Source of the DNA: Clostridia bacterium
GTDB lineage: Bacteria; Bacillota; Peptococcia; DRI-13; UBA5745
Reading direction: 5' to 3'
DNA length: 37,763 nucleotides
Assembly (NCBI GenBank): GCA_018434325.1
Contig: JAHDPO010000005.1
Span: forward strand, 1 to 37,763
This document shows positions 16,184-25,914 of this stretch, piece by piece; within the stretch, counting starts at the first letter, position 1, and each line of letters begins with the position of its first letter. The notes under the pieces are model-generated. The model made no database searches. It was not told where the DNA came from and worked only from the letters and a program-made list of their open reading frames with translations. The translations under genes and the position numbers were made by a program.

Positions 16184-17263
16184 GTGAGAATTGCTATCAT
16201 TACTTACGATGAATACATTAACATTCCCTATATTCAAAAATACGAAAAACATATTATAGGCAATGGAGACGACTATGATGTGATTTTGTGGGACCGCCGG
16301 GGCTGTGGAGGAGAGCATCCCAATAATCACTATGTATTCCAAGGTAAAACGAAAAAATCAAAGCTTTCCAAGATTATTCCTTTTTTGCAATGGCGCTGCT
16401 TTACGTTAAAAATTTTGCAAGCAGAGCAATATGATAAACTTGTTATTTTAACGACGATACCAGGGATATTAATTTTTGATTTATTGATTAAAAAGTATAA
16501 AGGAAACTTTTTCTTTGATTTAAGGGATTTTACTTATGAAGGCTTTGGGCCATATAAAAAGCTGGTAAATCTAATAGTCAGCAAATCGGCGGTAACCTCC
16601 ATTTCTTCAAAGGCTTTTATGAAGTTTTTGGTTCCTGCCCCTCAAATTGTGGTTGCCCACAATATTTCTAACGATAACGTAATACAAGAGAGCTTGCAAT
16701 GGCCTTCAAATAAAAAAAGGCTGACAATAGGATTTGTTGGAGGGATACGTTATTTTGAAGAAAACTGCTTGTTACTTACTAAATTAAAAAACAGTGCAAA
16801 GTACAGCTTAAGATATGTAGGGAAGGTTCATGCAGGCTGCGATTTAGAGGCTTTCAGCGAAAAAAATAATATTACAAATGCGGAATTCTTTCCAGCCTAT
16901 GATAATAGCCAGAAGCCTGAAATATATAGACAGATTGATTTGATTAATGCAGTATATGGCAATAAATCGCCCGAGGTTAAGTTAGCTCTCCCCAATAAAT
17001 TATACGATTGTGTCATTTTCAAAAAGCCTATTATAGTTTCTCAAGGCACTTATCTCGCAGAAATTGTTGAGCAATACCATCTGGGGATTGCAATTGATAT
17101 AGAAAAAGATGATATTGAAATGACGTTGGATAAATATTTAGCTGGATTTGATGCTCGACAATTTGAAGAGGGCTGCAGGGAATTTTTGAAGCTGGCCCAA
17201 CAAGAAGAGATGAAAGCAGAAGAACGTATTACGAATTTTTTAAAAGAGAGAATTATATCATGA
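16184..17263 (+). CDS. GT-B fold glycosyltransferase (GT4-like)
   Basis: A 359-residue protein. It begins MRIAIITYDEY and has a GT4-like C-terminal half: IGFVGGIRYFEENCLLL, a middle ending NAVYGN, and LALPNKLYDCVIFKKPIIVS, which is the nucleotide-sugar-binding segment in capsule-type GT4 enzymes. The canonical EX7E motif is not clear, so the family call is less certain than the fold. It begins the AT-rich plus-strand run. I favour GTG at 16184 over the adjacent GTG at 16181, because AGGGGAG (16171-16177) is then six bases away. Its end overlaps the next gene by four bases, so they are translationally coupled. Acceptor and sugar are unknown. Confidence 0.7.
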   Translation: MRIAIITYDEYINIPYIQKYEKHIIGNGDDYDVILWDRRGCGGEHPNNHYVFQGKTKKSKLSKIIPFLQWRCFTLKILQAEQYDKLVILTTIPGILIFDLLIKKYKGNFFFDLRDFTYEGFGPYKKLVNLIVSKSAVTSISSKAFMKFLVPAPQIVVAHNISNDNVIQESLQWPSNKKRLTIGFVGGIRYFEENCLLLTKLKNSAKYSLRYVGKVHAGCDLEAFSEKNNITNAEFFPAYDNSQKPEIYRQIDLINAVYGNKSPEVKLALPNKLYDCVIFKKPIIVSQGTYLAEIVEQYHLGIAIDIEKDDIEMTLDKYLAGFDARQFEEGCREFLKLAQQEEMKAEERITNFLKERIIS

Positions 17264-18468
17264 ATCTGATTAAAAAAGCCATTTTGTTTTATAAGCAAGA
17301 AGGTTTTTGGAATACCGTTCATCGAACCGGAGAAAAGTGCTGGGAAACCATAAAACGTGTACCGGTTATATTAAAAGAACAACTTATAAAAAAAAGATGT
17401 TTGCAGAGACTGGAAAAGCATACAAAGGGCAAACGTGTTTTTGTTCTTATTCCGTGTATTGATTGGCACATCCCCTTATATCAAAGGCCACACCAGATAG
17501 CTACTGAATTAGCTAAAAATGAGAACTCTCTGGTATTATTCATTTCAGATCAATACCGCTATGATAATTTTGCATGTTGTTCTGAAATACAAGAAAACCT
17601 GTATCTGTTTTCTCATCGTTTAGTGACTGATCTAAATGAAATATTGAAGAGCTCTTCTGAAATCATTGTGATAATGGGGTGGATGCGGCAAACTCATTTA
17701 CTTAAAAAGTTCTTTTATCATAAATTAATCTATGAATATATTGATGATATGTCGTTGTTCTACTACCATACCCCACAAATGGAAAAAGAACATTATCGAT
17801 TAATGGCTGAAGCAGATTTGACTGTTTGTACAGCGCGTGCATTGTATGAAAAAGCGGTTCCTTATGCTCGCAAAGCCATTCTTTCCCCTAATGCAGGTGA
17901 TTATGACTTTTTTCATAACAATAGAGAATACCCGGTAAATAAGTTGTTGGCCGGTAAACTTGATTCGGCAAGCTGCGTAATTGGCTATTATGGATGCCTT
18001 GCAAAATGGTTTGATTATGACTTGGTTATAGAAGTGGCAAAAAGACAGCCGAATTGGTATTTCGTGCTGGTTGGTTATTGTTTTGACGGCACGGCAGAAA
18101 TTTTAAAAAAAATAGAGTTATCTAATATAATTTGGGTACCTGCTCAGCCATATAAACTATTGCCTTCTTTTGTTAGCGCTTTTGATATTCAGTGCATTCC
18201 TTTCTTAATTAATGATATTACGATATCAACTTCACCAGTGAAATTGTTTGAGTATATGGCAAGCGGAAAGCCAATTTTGACATCAAAAATTCCCGAATGC
18301 CTGAACTATCGAATAGTCACCACTTATGAAGATGCAGATGATTTTGTAATTAAAGCAGGGGAGCTTTTACAACTTAAGAATAATCCGGATTTTTTAGCGG
18401 CAATGGATAAGGAGGCCCGTCAAAATACATGGGGGGCCAGGGTACGGGATATTTTAGAAAACATATAG
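17260..18468 (+). CDS. GT-B glycosyltransferase with QRPHQ motif
   Basis: A 402-residue glycosyltransferase. After a basic, amphipathic N-terminal 55 residues comes VFVLIPCIDWHIPLYQRPHQ, then CVIGYYGCLAKWFDYDLVIE and SPVKLFEYMASGKPILTSKI, the GT4-type donor-binding region. The same three motifs recur in the same order in the middle domain (about 525-855) of the 1336-residue fusion protein encoded at 21811, for example YGAIEKWFDHEAITYL and SPVKFFEYCALGIPTVSS, so the two are paralogues. That suggests related donor or acceptor sugars. Overlap with the previous gene is ATGA at 17260, and wecB follows after 14 bases. The specific linkage is unknown. Confidence 0.78.
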   Translation: MNLIKKAILFYKQEGFWNTVHRTGEKCWETIKRVPVILKEQLIKKRCLQRLEKHTKGKRVFVLIPCIDWHIPLYQRPHQIATELAKNENSLVLFISDQYRYDNFACCSEIQENLYLFSHRLVTDLNEILKSSSEIIVIMGWMRQTHLLKKFFYHKLIYEYIDDMSLFYYHTPQMEKEHYRLMAEADLTVCTARALYEKAVPYARKAILSPNAGDYDFFHNNREYPVNKLLAGKLDSASCVIGYYGCLAKWFDYDLVIEVAKRQPNWYFVLVGYCFDGTAEILKKIELSNIIWVPAQPYKLLPSFVSAFDIQCIPFLINDITISTSPVKLFEYMASGKPILTSKIPECLNYRIVTTYEDADDFVIKAGELLQLKNNPDFLAAMDKEARQNTWGARVRDILENI

Positions 18469-18482
18469 ATAGAGGGCTGAGA

Positions 18483-19616
18483 ATGAGTAAATTAAAAGTA
18501 ATGTGTGTATTCGGAACAAGGCCTGAGGCAATAAAGATGTGCCCTCTTGTTTTGGAATTGGAAAAGCATCCTAAAATAGAAAGTATCGTTTGCGTAACCG
18601 GTCAGCACCGTCAAATGCTGGATCAGGTTATTGAGATTTTTGATATTAAGGTAGACTATGATTTGGAAATTATGCGGCCTCAACAAACACTAGCTACAAT
18701 TACTGCTGACGTAATGCTTAAAATGGAACAGGTATTTCAAGAAGTGCATCCAGATATTGTGTTTGTGCATGGGGATACTTCAACTTCATTCGTAGTTGCA
18801 CTGGCAGCTTTTTATCATCAAATTCCAGTAGGACATGTTGAAGCAGGTTTACGAACATTTGATAAATACTCTCCATTTCCGGAAGAAATGAACCGTTGTC
18901 TAACCGGACGTATTGCTGATCTACACTTTGCTCCTACTGAGCTTAATAAAGAGAATTTAATAAGAGAGGGAATTGAAAGCAATATTTTCGTTACTGGCAA
19001 TACGGTAATCGATGCTTTTAAAACGACTGTACGAGATACTTATCAATTTAAAGCGCCAGAGTTGCAATGCATAGATCTTCAAAAAAAGCGCATTGTTCTT
19101 CTAACGGCACATCGCCGTGAAAATTTAGGAGAACCGTTAAAAAATATTTGCCGAGCTGTCAAACGTATTTCAGAAGCTTTCGAAGATATAATTGTGATTT
19201 ATCCAGTACATTTAAACCCTGCTGTACGTGAAATAGTATCTGGCCTTCTTGATGAAGCACCTCATGTTAATCTGATTGAGCCAATTGATGTTGAAGACAT
19301 GCACAACTTGATGGCAAAGAGTTATATAGTTATGACTGATTCCGGCGGCTTGCAAGAGGAGGCGCCCTCCTTTGGTGTGCCGGTTCTAGTTCTGCGTACA
19401 GAGACCGAGAGGCCTGAGGCTGTGCAGGCAGGAACTGTTAAAGTGGTGGGCGTTGATGAAGAGATGATATATAAAGAAGCTTGTGTGCTTTTAACGGATG
19501 CAGAAGCGTATCAGGCAATGGCTCATGCAGTAAACCCATATGGTGATGGACATGCATCGGAAAGAATTATAGAATATCTCCTGATTTCAAAGAATATGAC
19601 AGTTGAGGAGCAATAA
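18483..19616 (+). CDS. wecB: UDP-N-acetylglucosamine 2-epimerase (non-hydrolysing)
   Basis: A 377-residue enzyme with the full WecB/MnaA pattern: GTRPEAIKM (11-19), VHGDTSTSF with D98, GHVEAGLRTF with E120, FPEEMNR, LLTAHRRENLGEP with H210, and TDSGGLQEEAPSFGVPVLVL followed by RTETERPEA. It interconverts UDP-GlcNAc and UDP-ManNAc, supplying ManNAc (or ManNAcA with a dehydrogenase, which is not in the window). An upstream in-frame start at 18429 exists, but GAGGG six bases before the ATG at 18483 and the family N-terminus decide for the later one. It is followed two bases later by wzm. The glycan therefore probably contains a ManNAc-type residue, unless the gene serves a wall polymer as well. 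Confidence 0.93.
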   Translation: MSKLKVMCVFGTRPEAIKMCPLVLELEKHPKIESIVCVTGQHRQMLDQVIEIFDIKVDYDLEIMRPQQTLATITADVMLKMEQVFQEVHPDIVFVHGDTSTSFVVALAAFYHQIPVGHVEAGLRTFDKYSPFPEEMNRCLTGRIADLHFAPTELNKENLIREGIESNIFVTGNTVIDAFKTTVRDTYQFKAPELQCIDLQKKRIVLLTAHRRENLGEPLKNICRAVKRISEAFEDIIVIYPVHLNPAVREIVSGLLDEAPHVNLIEPIDVEDMHNLMAKSYIVMTDSGGLQEEAPSFGVPVLVLRTETERPEAVQAGTVKVVGVDEEMIYKEACVLLTDAEAYQAMAHAVNPYGDGHASERIIEYLLISKNMTVEEQ

Positions 19617-19618
19617 CC

Positions 19619-20431
19619 ATGCTGCGAATAATAAAAAAAATGTATAGCCTAATGAGGGATATCTATACAGATCGCAGGCTATTAATTAGCTTGTCCTGGC
19701 AAGATTTTAAAAGGCGTTTTGCCGGTTCATATTTTGGAACGGTTTGGGGATTTGTAAATCCATTATTAACAATGACTATTTATTGGATCGTTTTTCAATT
19801 TGGCTTTCGCAGCGGTGATGTGGGGGAAATTCCCTTCGTTCTCTGGTTTATGTGCGGAATCATAGCTTGGCTGTTTATTTCAGAGTCGATTTCCTCTGCA
19901 AGTAACAGCTTTTTGGAATACAGCTATCTTGTTAAAAAGGTTGTCTTTAATATCAATATTTTACCTTTGGTGAAGATATTTTCTTGCGCTTATATACATC
20001 TGTTTTTCTTATGCCTCTTAAGCATAGTTTGTATAGCTTTTGGATACTATCCGAATATCTATTGGTTGCAAATCATTTATTATCTTTTTTGCAGCATCGT
20101 AATATTATTTTCAGTAACCCTGATTTTTTCGTCGTTAATTATTTTCTTTCGTGACCTGAGCCAGATTATTAGTATCTTGCTGCTTATGGGAATGTGGGGA
20201 ACGCCTATTGCATGGAACATTAATAATTTTCCGGAAAGTACGCATTTTTTCTTCAGGCTTAATCCGATTTTTTATATTGTTGAGGGGTATCGGGACAGCT
20301 TTATAGGCCAGATCTGGTTTTGGCAAAAGTATAACCAAACACTTTATTTTTGGGGACTAACAGCACTTTTGTTTTTTACCGGTGCTTTTGTATACCACAG
20401 ACTTAGACAAAGTTTTGCGGATGTGCTATAA
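19619..20431 (+). CDS. wzm: ABC-2 type polysaccharide export permease
   Basis: A 270-residue membrane protein with six hydrophobic segments and the Wzm/TagG/KpsM family start, DRRLLISLSWQDFKRRFAGS then YFGTVWGFVNPLL. The ending NPIFYIVEGYRDSFIG is also typical. It forms the transmembrane part of the exporter that moves undecaprenyl-linked glycan across the membrane, pairing with the ATPase encoded next. GAGGAG precedes the ATG by about eight bases. The presence of Wzm/Wzt means the main chain is assembled fully in the cytoplasm, in contrast to Wzx/Wzy systems. Confidence 0.92.
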   Translation: MLRIIKKMYSLMRDIYTDRRLLISLSWQDFKRRFAGSYFGTVWGFVNPLLTMTIYWIVFQFGFRSGDVGEIPFVLWFMCGIIAWLFISESISSASNSFLEYSYLVKKVVFNINILPLVKIFSCAYIHLFFLCLLSIVCIAFGYYPNIYWLQIIYYLFCSIVILFSVTLIFSSLIIFFRDLSQIISILLLMGMWGTPIAWNINNFPESTHFFFRLNPIFYIVEGYRDSFIGQIWFWQKYNQTLYFWGLTALLFFTGAFVYHRLRQSFADVL

Positions 20432-20465
20432 TCCTTTCGAAATTGAATGGAGAAATATCGTAAAT

Positions 20466-21818
20466 ATGAAATTAAAAAAGAAGATAATTATCGATAATGT
20501 ATCGAAAATATATAAAATGTATAATTCCCCAACAGATCGCCTAAAGGAGGCGTTCAGTGTCACCCGGAGGGAATTTCATAGTGAATTCTATGCCCTCTCT
20601 AATATCAGTTTTGATGTGGGCGTGGGCGAAATTGTAGGTATAATGGGTCGGAATGGCGCCGGCAAATCGACTTTATTAAAGATTATCACCGGCATATTGA
20701 CACCGACGTTTGGCAGCGTGTCAGTAAGTGGCCGTATCAGCTCTCTTCTGGAATTAGGCGCCGGGTTCAACGTGGAGTATACCGGCCTTGAGAATATTTA
20801 TTTCTACGGGACAATAATGGGCCTATCAAGGCAGGAGATAAACCAAAAGCTAAAGGATATTATTGATTTTGCGGAGATTGGAGATTATATCCACCAGCCT
20901 GTCAAAACCTATTCCAGCGGCATGTTTGCCAGACTAGCCTTTTCGTGCGCTATTAATGTGGAGCCTGAAGTACTGATCGTTGACGAAATATTAAGCGTAG
21001 GCGATATTCGTTTTCAAGCAAAATGCTTTAACAAATTTAAGGAGTTCAAACAAAAGGGCGTCACTATCTTATATGTTGGCCATGATATATCGACCATGCG
21101 GACTTTTTGTGATAGGTGCATTTGGCTTAATAATGGCCGCATTGTAGATATGGGAGATCCCACTTACATCTCTGCTAAATATGTGGAGTTTATGTATCTT
21201 GATGAAATAGCGGATTTTACCGAATACAAAGCCTATAGCAGGGATAAGCAAGAAGGTGTGCCTGCTGATAAAATAGATATCTCTTCGTTAGTTGTCGAGA
21301 ATGGATCGATCATTCCCGAAGGTAAAAAAGCAGAAAATGCTGAGCGGATACAAAGCGGCAAACCCCTTGCCCACTGGGGGCGAAAGGTGGGATTAATTAA
21401 AAATATAAAAGTGATGGCAAATGATAAGGAGCTGGTTTCTTGCTCTCCTTTTGATGAAGTAGTAGTTTCATTTACAGTAAATAATGATAAGGAAATAGAC
21501 TATGAATATTTTTCGGCTGCGTTTTCAATTAAGAATCGTGAAGGTATTGATCTGATTGTTAAAACCACTTATGATGACGAAATAAAGCTGCGAAAGCAAG
21601 GAGAAGGACATCGATTTGAGTTTAAGTTTCAGCCTAGATTAACTAATGGGGAATATTATTTGGTAATCGCATTAGAAGACCGTAAAAATACAGCAATTTC
21701 TTATTATGAATACATAGAAGGAGCAAAATATTTTAAGGTTTTTCAGGACAAAGCCTTTTTTGGCCAGTTCTTGCCGGACATAGATATTACAGTTAAAGAG
21801 GTTAGCGGTAATGAGTGA
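20466..21818 (+). CDS. wzt: Polysaccharide export ATPase with C-terminal glycan-recognition domain
   Basis: A 450-residue ABC ATPase. Walker A GRNGAGKST (61-69), the LLELGAGFNVEYTG segment typical of Wzt/TagH, signature YSSGM (149-153), Walker B VLIVDE (169-174) and switch H206 are all intact. Residues about 300-445 form a beta-rich C-terminal domain like the carbohydrate-binding domain of E. coli O9a/O8 Wzt and Geobacillus homologues, which binds the capped non-reducing end of the chain and licenses export. A methyltransferase domain in the next gene fits such a cap. Start: ATG 20466 matches the family N-terminus; the upstream ATG at 20421 and start at 20382 lie partly inside wzm and have no good ribosome site. 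The 3' end overlaps the next gene by eight bases. Confidence 0.92.
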   Translation: MKLKKKIIIDNVSKIYKMYNSPTDRLKEAFSVTRREFHSEFYALSNISFDVGVGEIVGIMGRNGAGKSTLLKIITGILTPTFGSVSVSGRISSLLELGAGFNVEYTGLENIYFYGTIMGLSRQEINQKLKDIIDFAEIGDYIHQPVKTYSSGMFARLAFSCAINVEPEVLIVDEILSVGDIRFQAKCFNKFKEFKQKGVTILYVGHDISTMRTFCDRCIWLNNGRIVDMGDPTYISAKYVEFMYLDEIADFTEYKAYSRDKQEGVPADKIDISSLVVENGSIIPEGKKAENAERIQSGKPLAHWGRKVGLIKNIKVMANDKELVSCSPFDEVVVSFTVNNDKEIDYEYFSAAFSIKNREGIDLIVKTTYDDEIKLRKQGEGHRFEFKFQPRLTNGEYYLVIALEDRKNTAISYYEYIEGAKYFKVFQDKAFFGQFLPDIDITVKEVSGNE

Positions 21819-24800
21819 AGTTATTAATTCAAAAGAATATTGGGAAAAGAGATTTGTAGAAAAAGATTGGGAAATAAACCAGGGCAGAGAGCAGACAAGC
21901 TTCTTTTATAATCTGTTATTCAAAATGCTGCCACAATGGATTATTTCGGATATTATAAATAATAAAATGGCAATAGCGGATTTGGGTTGTGCAGAGGGGC
22001 AAGGAACTGCTATTTTATCAGAGCGGTTTGGAAACAATGTAACTGGAACTGACGCATCCCCAAGCGCAATAGAAACAGCTCGTAAATTGTATAAAGATAT
22101 TCGCTTTGAAGTGGGGGACCTTTTGCACATGTCTGAGATTTATGATGTGTGCGTTATTTCCAATGTGCTTGAGCATTTTACAGCTCCTTTTGAAATAGCA
22201 AAAAATATTGTGAAAAATTGTAGAAGCTATATGATTATAATGCTGCCTTTTGAGGAAGAACCTCTTATGAAAGAGCATATGGTTTCATTTTTTTATAATA
22301 ATATCCCAATTGCTATAAACGGAATGAATTTAGTTCACTTTTCTGAAGTTGACTGTCGTGTGATGCCGAATACACAATTTTTTGCTAAACAGATACTTCT
22401 GGTATATTCTTCGAAAATAGAACTTACCGAATCTGTATCGATTGAATCTATGTCAAATATTATACAATTATATCGCTCATCAATGAATGAATATAGAGAA
22501 CAATTAAATGAATTATCTCAACAATTAATTATCGAATCTCAAGATTCTGCAGAGATAGATAAAGTATCTATAGGACTCCGGGAAAAATTAAATATACTCA
22601 GGAACTTGATTGATGCTGGAACGAAGCTGCAGTTTTTGACAGAAACTGAGTCTTCAGTGGCGATGAAGCAAATTATTGAAGATATTCAAGCTGACTATCG
22701 TCAATCTCATAATAATTACGAGAACCTTTTGCAGTTATATGATAAAAAAAGAAATATAAGGCGTGTTATAATTGAAAAATATAATACAAGAAATTATATA
22801 ATACATCAAAAGTTAACGAAAGCTTTAGAAGAAAACAACTCATTAAAGATAGCCATTAGTGAAAAAGAATTGATGCTTATTGAAGAAGAGCTAGAGTGTA
22901 ATGAGAAAAAGAAAGCTTTATTAGGCTTAAAAAATGAATATAATAACTTGGATCAGCAATTTAGCCACTTAAACACTACACATTTAGAATTGGTAGCCAG
23001 ATTTAATAGTCTTAACGATGCGTATGGCGTGGTTGTATGTAAAAATCAAGAGATTTTATCGTCACGGACATGGCGTGCTGCTAATAAGTTGAAAACAGTA
23101 GCTAGCAAGATAGGTTTATTACATTTTCTAAAATATTTGCTTGCTGTGCGTAACTTTGGACTTGTTACTGCTACAAAAAAGGCAATTTATAAATTAAAAG
23201 CATCTCGAACTGGTGAAGTTATTCCGTATGAGAAAGAAATGAGAAAAAATAATAATATATGTTCAGTTGATGAAGAAATGACCCGAACTATTAATTTCCG
23301 CAGAGATAGTTACATGCAAGTATTAAGTAATAAAATAGATAACGATATAATAAAATCCCTGAATCAAGAATTGAGCTCGAAAAAGTACAAAGGTATTGTA
23401 ATTTATCCGCATGCCGTACATTGGGAGCCTATGCAAAGGCCACAACATTTTTTAAGGGAATTCGCCCAAAAAGGATATTTATGCTTCTTTTGTGAAACAA
23501 ATACGTGGAAGATACCCTTCACAGAAGTAGAAAAAAATCTATATGTTGTGAATGAAGAAAGCCTACTTCTGCCTTTTTTACAGGATAAGCATCCTATAGT
23601 TTTAATTACATATAGTTTGCAAATGGTTTTTTGTGAGTTCTTGCCACAAAAAACTCTTTGGTTTGATATTTTAGATAGATTAGACTTCTTCGCTTTAAGT
23701 GGGAACTTAAGTAAAGAAATCTATAATGATCTTTCGCAAACTGCGGATGTGATTTCTTATTCTGCTAAATCATTATTAGAGTTTACTAATAATAGAAAAG
23801 ATGCGGTTCTTCTACCCAATGCAGTTAAAACATCTGACTTTTGGGATGAAAATAAGCAGCAGAATACAGATGAATTTCTAAAAGAACTTGTATCCAGAAA
23901 AAAGGCTATTATAGGATATTATGGAGCAATAGAAAAATGGTTTGACCATGAAGCTATTACTTATTTAGCGGATAATTTTGACTGTGAGATTGTACTGATT
24001 GGTCATGTTGGGATAGATTCTTCCTTGCTAAAACGCAAGAATATACATTTACTTGGAGCTAAACCCTACCATGAGTTACAGTACTACTCAAGGAGTTTCA
24101 AAATTGGACTGATTCCTTTTGTGGTAAATGATCTAACAAATGCAGTCTCTCCTGTTAAGTTTTTTGAATACTGTGCATTGGGTATACCGACAGTTTCTTC
24201 AGCTATTTCCGAGATGTTGCCGTTTAAAGGAAAAGTAGTGCATCTTTATCATAATCCTTCAGAACTAGTTACGGTTTGTAAAACATTGCTTGAGCAAGAA
24301 GATCGAGAAACAATTATGCAAGAGGCTTTTCAAATTGCAGAGCAAAATAGTTGGTGGAGTAGGGTGGAACAGATAGAAAGGAGAATGTTTTCTACTACTT
24401 CAAACTTAAAGCCTTTAGCAAATACAAATCACTCAGGTATAGTTGCTGTAGAAGCAGTAACCTTCTTTAAATATGATGGTTCTTGCTATTATTCGGGTGG
24501 AGCAGAGAGATATCTAATTGACCTTCATCAAGTATGCAAAGAGATGGGTATTCAATTACGGATATATCAATATGGTGAATTTCCTTGGCTTAGGTTTTAT
24601 AACGATATAGAAGTTGTGGGTATGAATATAAAAGGAAGCGATCCCAATTTCTATAGTACGGATACAATTAAAGCAATGTCACATTATTTTAATAAAGTTG
24701 CCGGAACACAAGCTAGCCTAAGTATCTATTCGCCCTTCTTTATTTTGAGTGAAAAACCTCAAAGTAAATCAATTGGCATAAGCCATGGAATCTCATGGGA

Positions 24801-25821
24801 TGATGAATTCTGTGAACATGACGCCTCTAGTTTTTGGGGAACAAATAGTTTTAGGATAAATGCCTGTTCTTCCTGTGACTGCATGGTATCTGTTGATACC
24901 AATACTGCCAATTGGTTTCAGACTATCAGCTATAAATTAGGACGTAAAATAACGTATATCCCTAACTATGTAGATAATCTTGAATTTTGTCCTCGTGACA
25001 AGTTTGACAGTCTAAGAGAAAAAATAGTAATTACTTATCCGCGTCGGTTATACGGAGCGAGGGGACTTTACGTGGTACTGGAAGTTTTGGATGAGATATT
25101 GAGCAAGTATACTAATATCGAGTTTCATTTTGTAGGTAAAGGTTTTGATAATGATACCAAGCATGTTGAAAAGAAAATCACCAAATGGAAAGGCCGTGTC
25201 CAATGGTATTCTTGCCCCCCGGAGAAAATGCACGAAGTGTATAAAAATAGTGATATTAGCTTAATCCCGACAATGTATAGTGAAGGGACAAGTTTATCAT
25301 GCTTGGAGGCCCTTTCGAGTGGAAATGCAGTTATTGCAACTCGAATTGGAGGACTAACAGATATCATTCTTAACGGTTATAATGGCTTGTTGATTGAGCC
25401 TAATGCCGAAGCTCTTAAAGAGGCGATTTTTACGCTGCTTGATAATTCGGAATTGATGATTCAACTTAAAAGGAAAGCAGTTACTACTGCACAAGCCTTT
25501 TCTAAAGAGAAGTGGAAAGAAAAATGGAAAAAGGAAATTAAGAAATTGTTGCCGGATATATCCAGAGCATTGCCTTATCAAAAGGCAAAAATATGCTGCA
25601 TAACGATATATGAGATGGCTTTAAGCAATGTAATATTAGTGTCTGTAGTGAAAAAATTACTTACAGAGAATTGGACTGTATTTATTTGTTCAAAAATGAA
25701 GTTTACAAGTTTTGAGCGGTTACAATTTATTTCGCTAGAAGAGGATATCTATTTTGAACCATTGCTTGTTTTAGGAGATCAGGATGGGTCATTAGAGCGG
25801 TTCTATAAAAGCGATGTTTAA
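21811..25821 (+). CDS. Multidomain methyltransferase / coiled-coil / double glycosyltransferase (WsaE-like)
   Basis: A 1336-residue protein. Residues about 1-200: SAM-dependent methyltransferase, with motif I IADLGCAEGQG (55-65), acidic GTDAS (79-83) and VLEHF (119-123). About 210-405: long heptad-like helical region, ending in SSRTWRAANKL (417-427), a linker often seen in glycan-polymerase fusions. About 525-860: GT-B domain paralogous to the protein at 17260 (QRPQHFL, IGYYGAIEKWF, SPVKFFEYC). About 875-1250: GT4 domain with Gly-rich YYSGGAERYL (893-902) and an EX7E motif (E1158, E1166). The last about 85 residues are unassigned. Known parallels: WsaE of Geobacillus (methyltransferase plus two rhamnosyltransferases) and WbdD of E. 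coli O9a (methyl cap, coiled-coil ruler). Likely role: extend the chain, methylate its end, and hand it to Wzt. No kinase domain is seen. Confidence 0.85.
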   Translation: MSEVINSKEYWEKRFVEKDWEINQGREQTSFFYNLLFKMLPQWIISDIINNKMAIADLGCAEGQGTAILSERFGNNVTGTDASPSAIETARKLYKDIRFEVGDLLHMSEIYDVCVISNVLEHFTAPFEIAKNIVKNCRSYMIIMLPFEEEPLMKEHMVSFFYNNIPIAINGMNLVHFSEVDCRVMPNTQFFAKQILLVYSSKIELTESVSIESMSNIIQLYRSSMNEYREQLNELSQQLIIESQDSAEIDKVSIGLREKLNILRNLIDAGTKLQFLTETESSVAMKQIIEDIQADYRQSHNNYENLLQLYDKKRNIRRVIIEKYNTRNYIIHQKLTKALEENNSLKIAISEKELMLIEEELECNEKKKALLGLKNEYNNLDQQFSHLNTTHLELVARFNSLNDAYGVVVCKNQEILSSRTWRAANKLKTVASKIGLLHFLKYLLAVRNFGLVTATKKAIYKLKASRTGEVIPYEKEMRKNNNICSVDEEMTRTINFRRDSYMQVLSNKIDNDIIKSLNQELSSKKYKGIVIYPHAVHWEPMQRPQHFLREFAQKGYLCFFCETNTWKIPFTEVEKNLYVVNEESLLLPFLQDKHPIVLITYSLQMVFCEFLPQKTLWFDILDRLDFFALSGNLSKEIYNDLSQTADVISYSAKSLLEFTNNRKDAVLLPNAVKTSDFWDENKQQNTDEFLKELVSRKKAIIGYYGAIEKWFDHEAITYLADNFDCEIVLIGHVGIDSSLLKRKNIHLLGAKPYHELQYYSRSFKIGLIPFVVNDLTNAVSPVKFFEYCALGIPTVSSAISEMLPFKGKVVHLYHNPSELVTVCKTLLEQEDRETIMQEAFQIAEQNSWWSRVEQIERRMFSTTSNLKPLANTNHSGIVAVEAVTFFKYDGSCYYSGGAERYLIDLHQVCKEMGIQLRIYQYGEFPWLRFYNDIEVVGMNIKGSDPNFYSTDTIKAMSHYFNKVAGTQASLSIYSPFFILSEKPQSKSIGISHGISWDDEFCEHDASSFWGTNSFRINACSSCDCMVSVDTNTANWFQTISYKLGRKITYIPNYVDNLEFCPRDKFDSLREKIVITYPRRLYGARGLYVVLEVLDEILSKYTNIEFHFVGKGFDNDTKHVEKKITKWKGRVQWYSCPPEKMHEVYKNSDISLIPTMYSEGTSLSCLEALSSGNAVIATRIGGLTDIILNGYNGLLIEPNAEALKEAIFTLLDNSELMIQLKRKAVTTAQAFSKEKWKEKWKKEIKKLLPDISRALPYQKAKICCITIYEMALSNVILVSVVKKLLTENWTVFICSKMKFTSFERLQFISLEEDIYFEPLLVLGDQDGSLERFYKSDV

Positions 25822-25914
25822 ATGCTTGAGATTCTGCTATTATAATAAGTATTACGGTATAACTAAAATACTCAGAAAAATAATGTAATTATAACTTTTG
25901 TGAGGCGACACTAT

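Noticed and set aside
21811-25821. Assembly artefact joining separate methyltransferase and glycosyltransferase genes
   Set aside because: The frame is open for 1336 codons with uniform composition, and fusions of this type (WsaE) are known.
25841-25846. TATAAT as a promoter before the first GT-C gene
   Set aside because: No acceptable -35 at 16-18 bases in an AT-rich background where such hexamers arise by chance.
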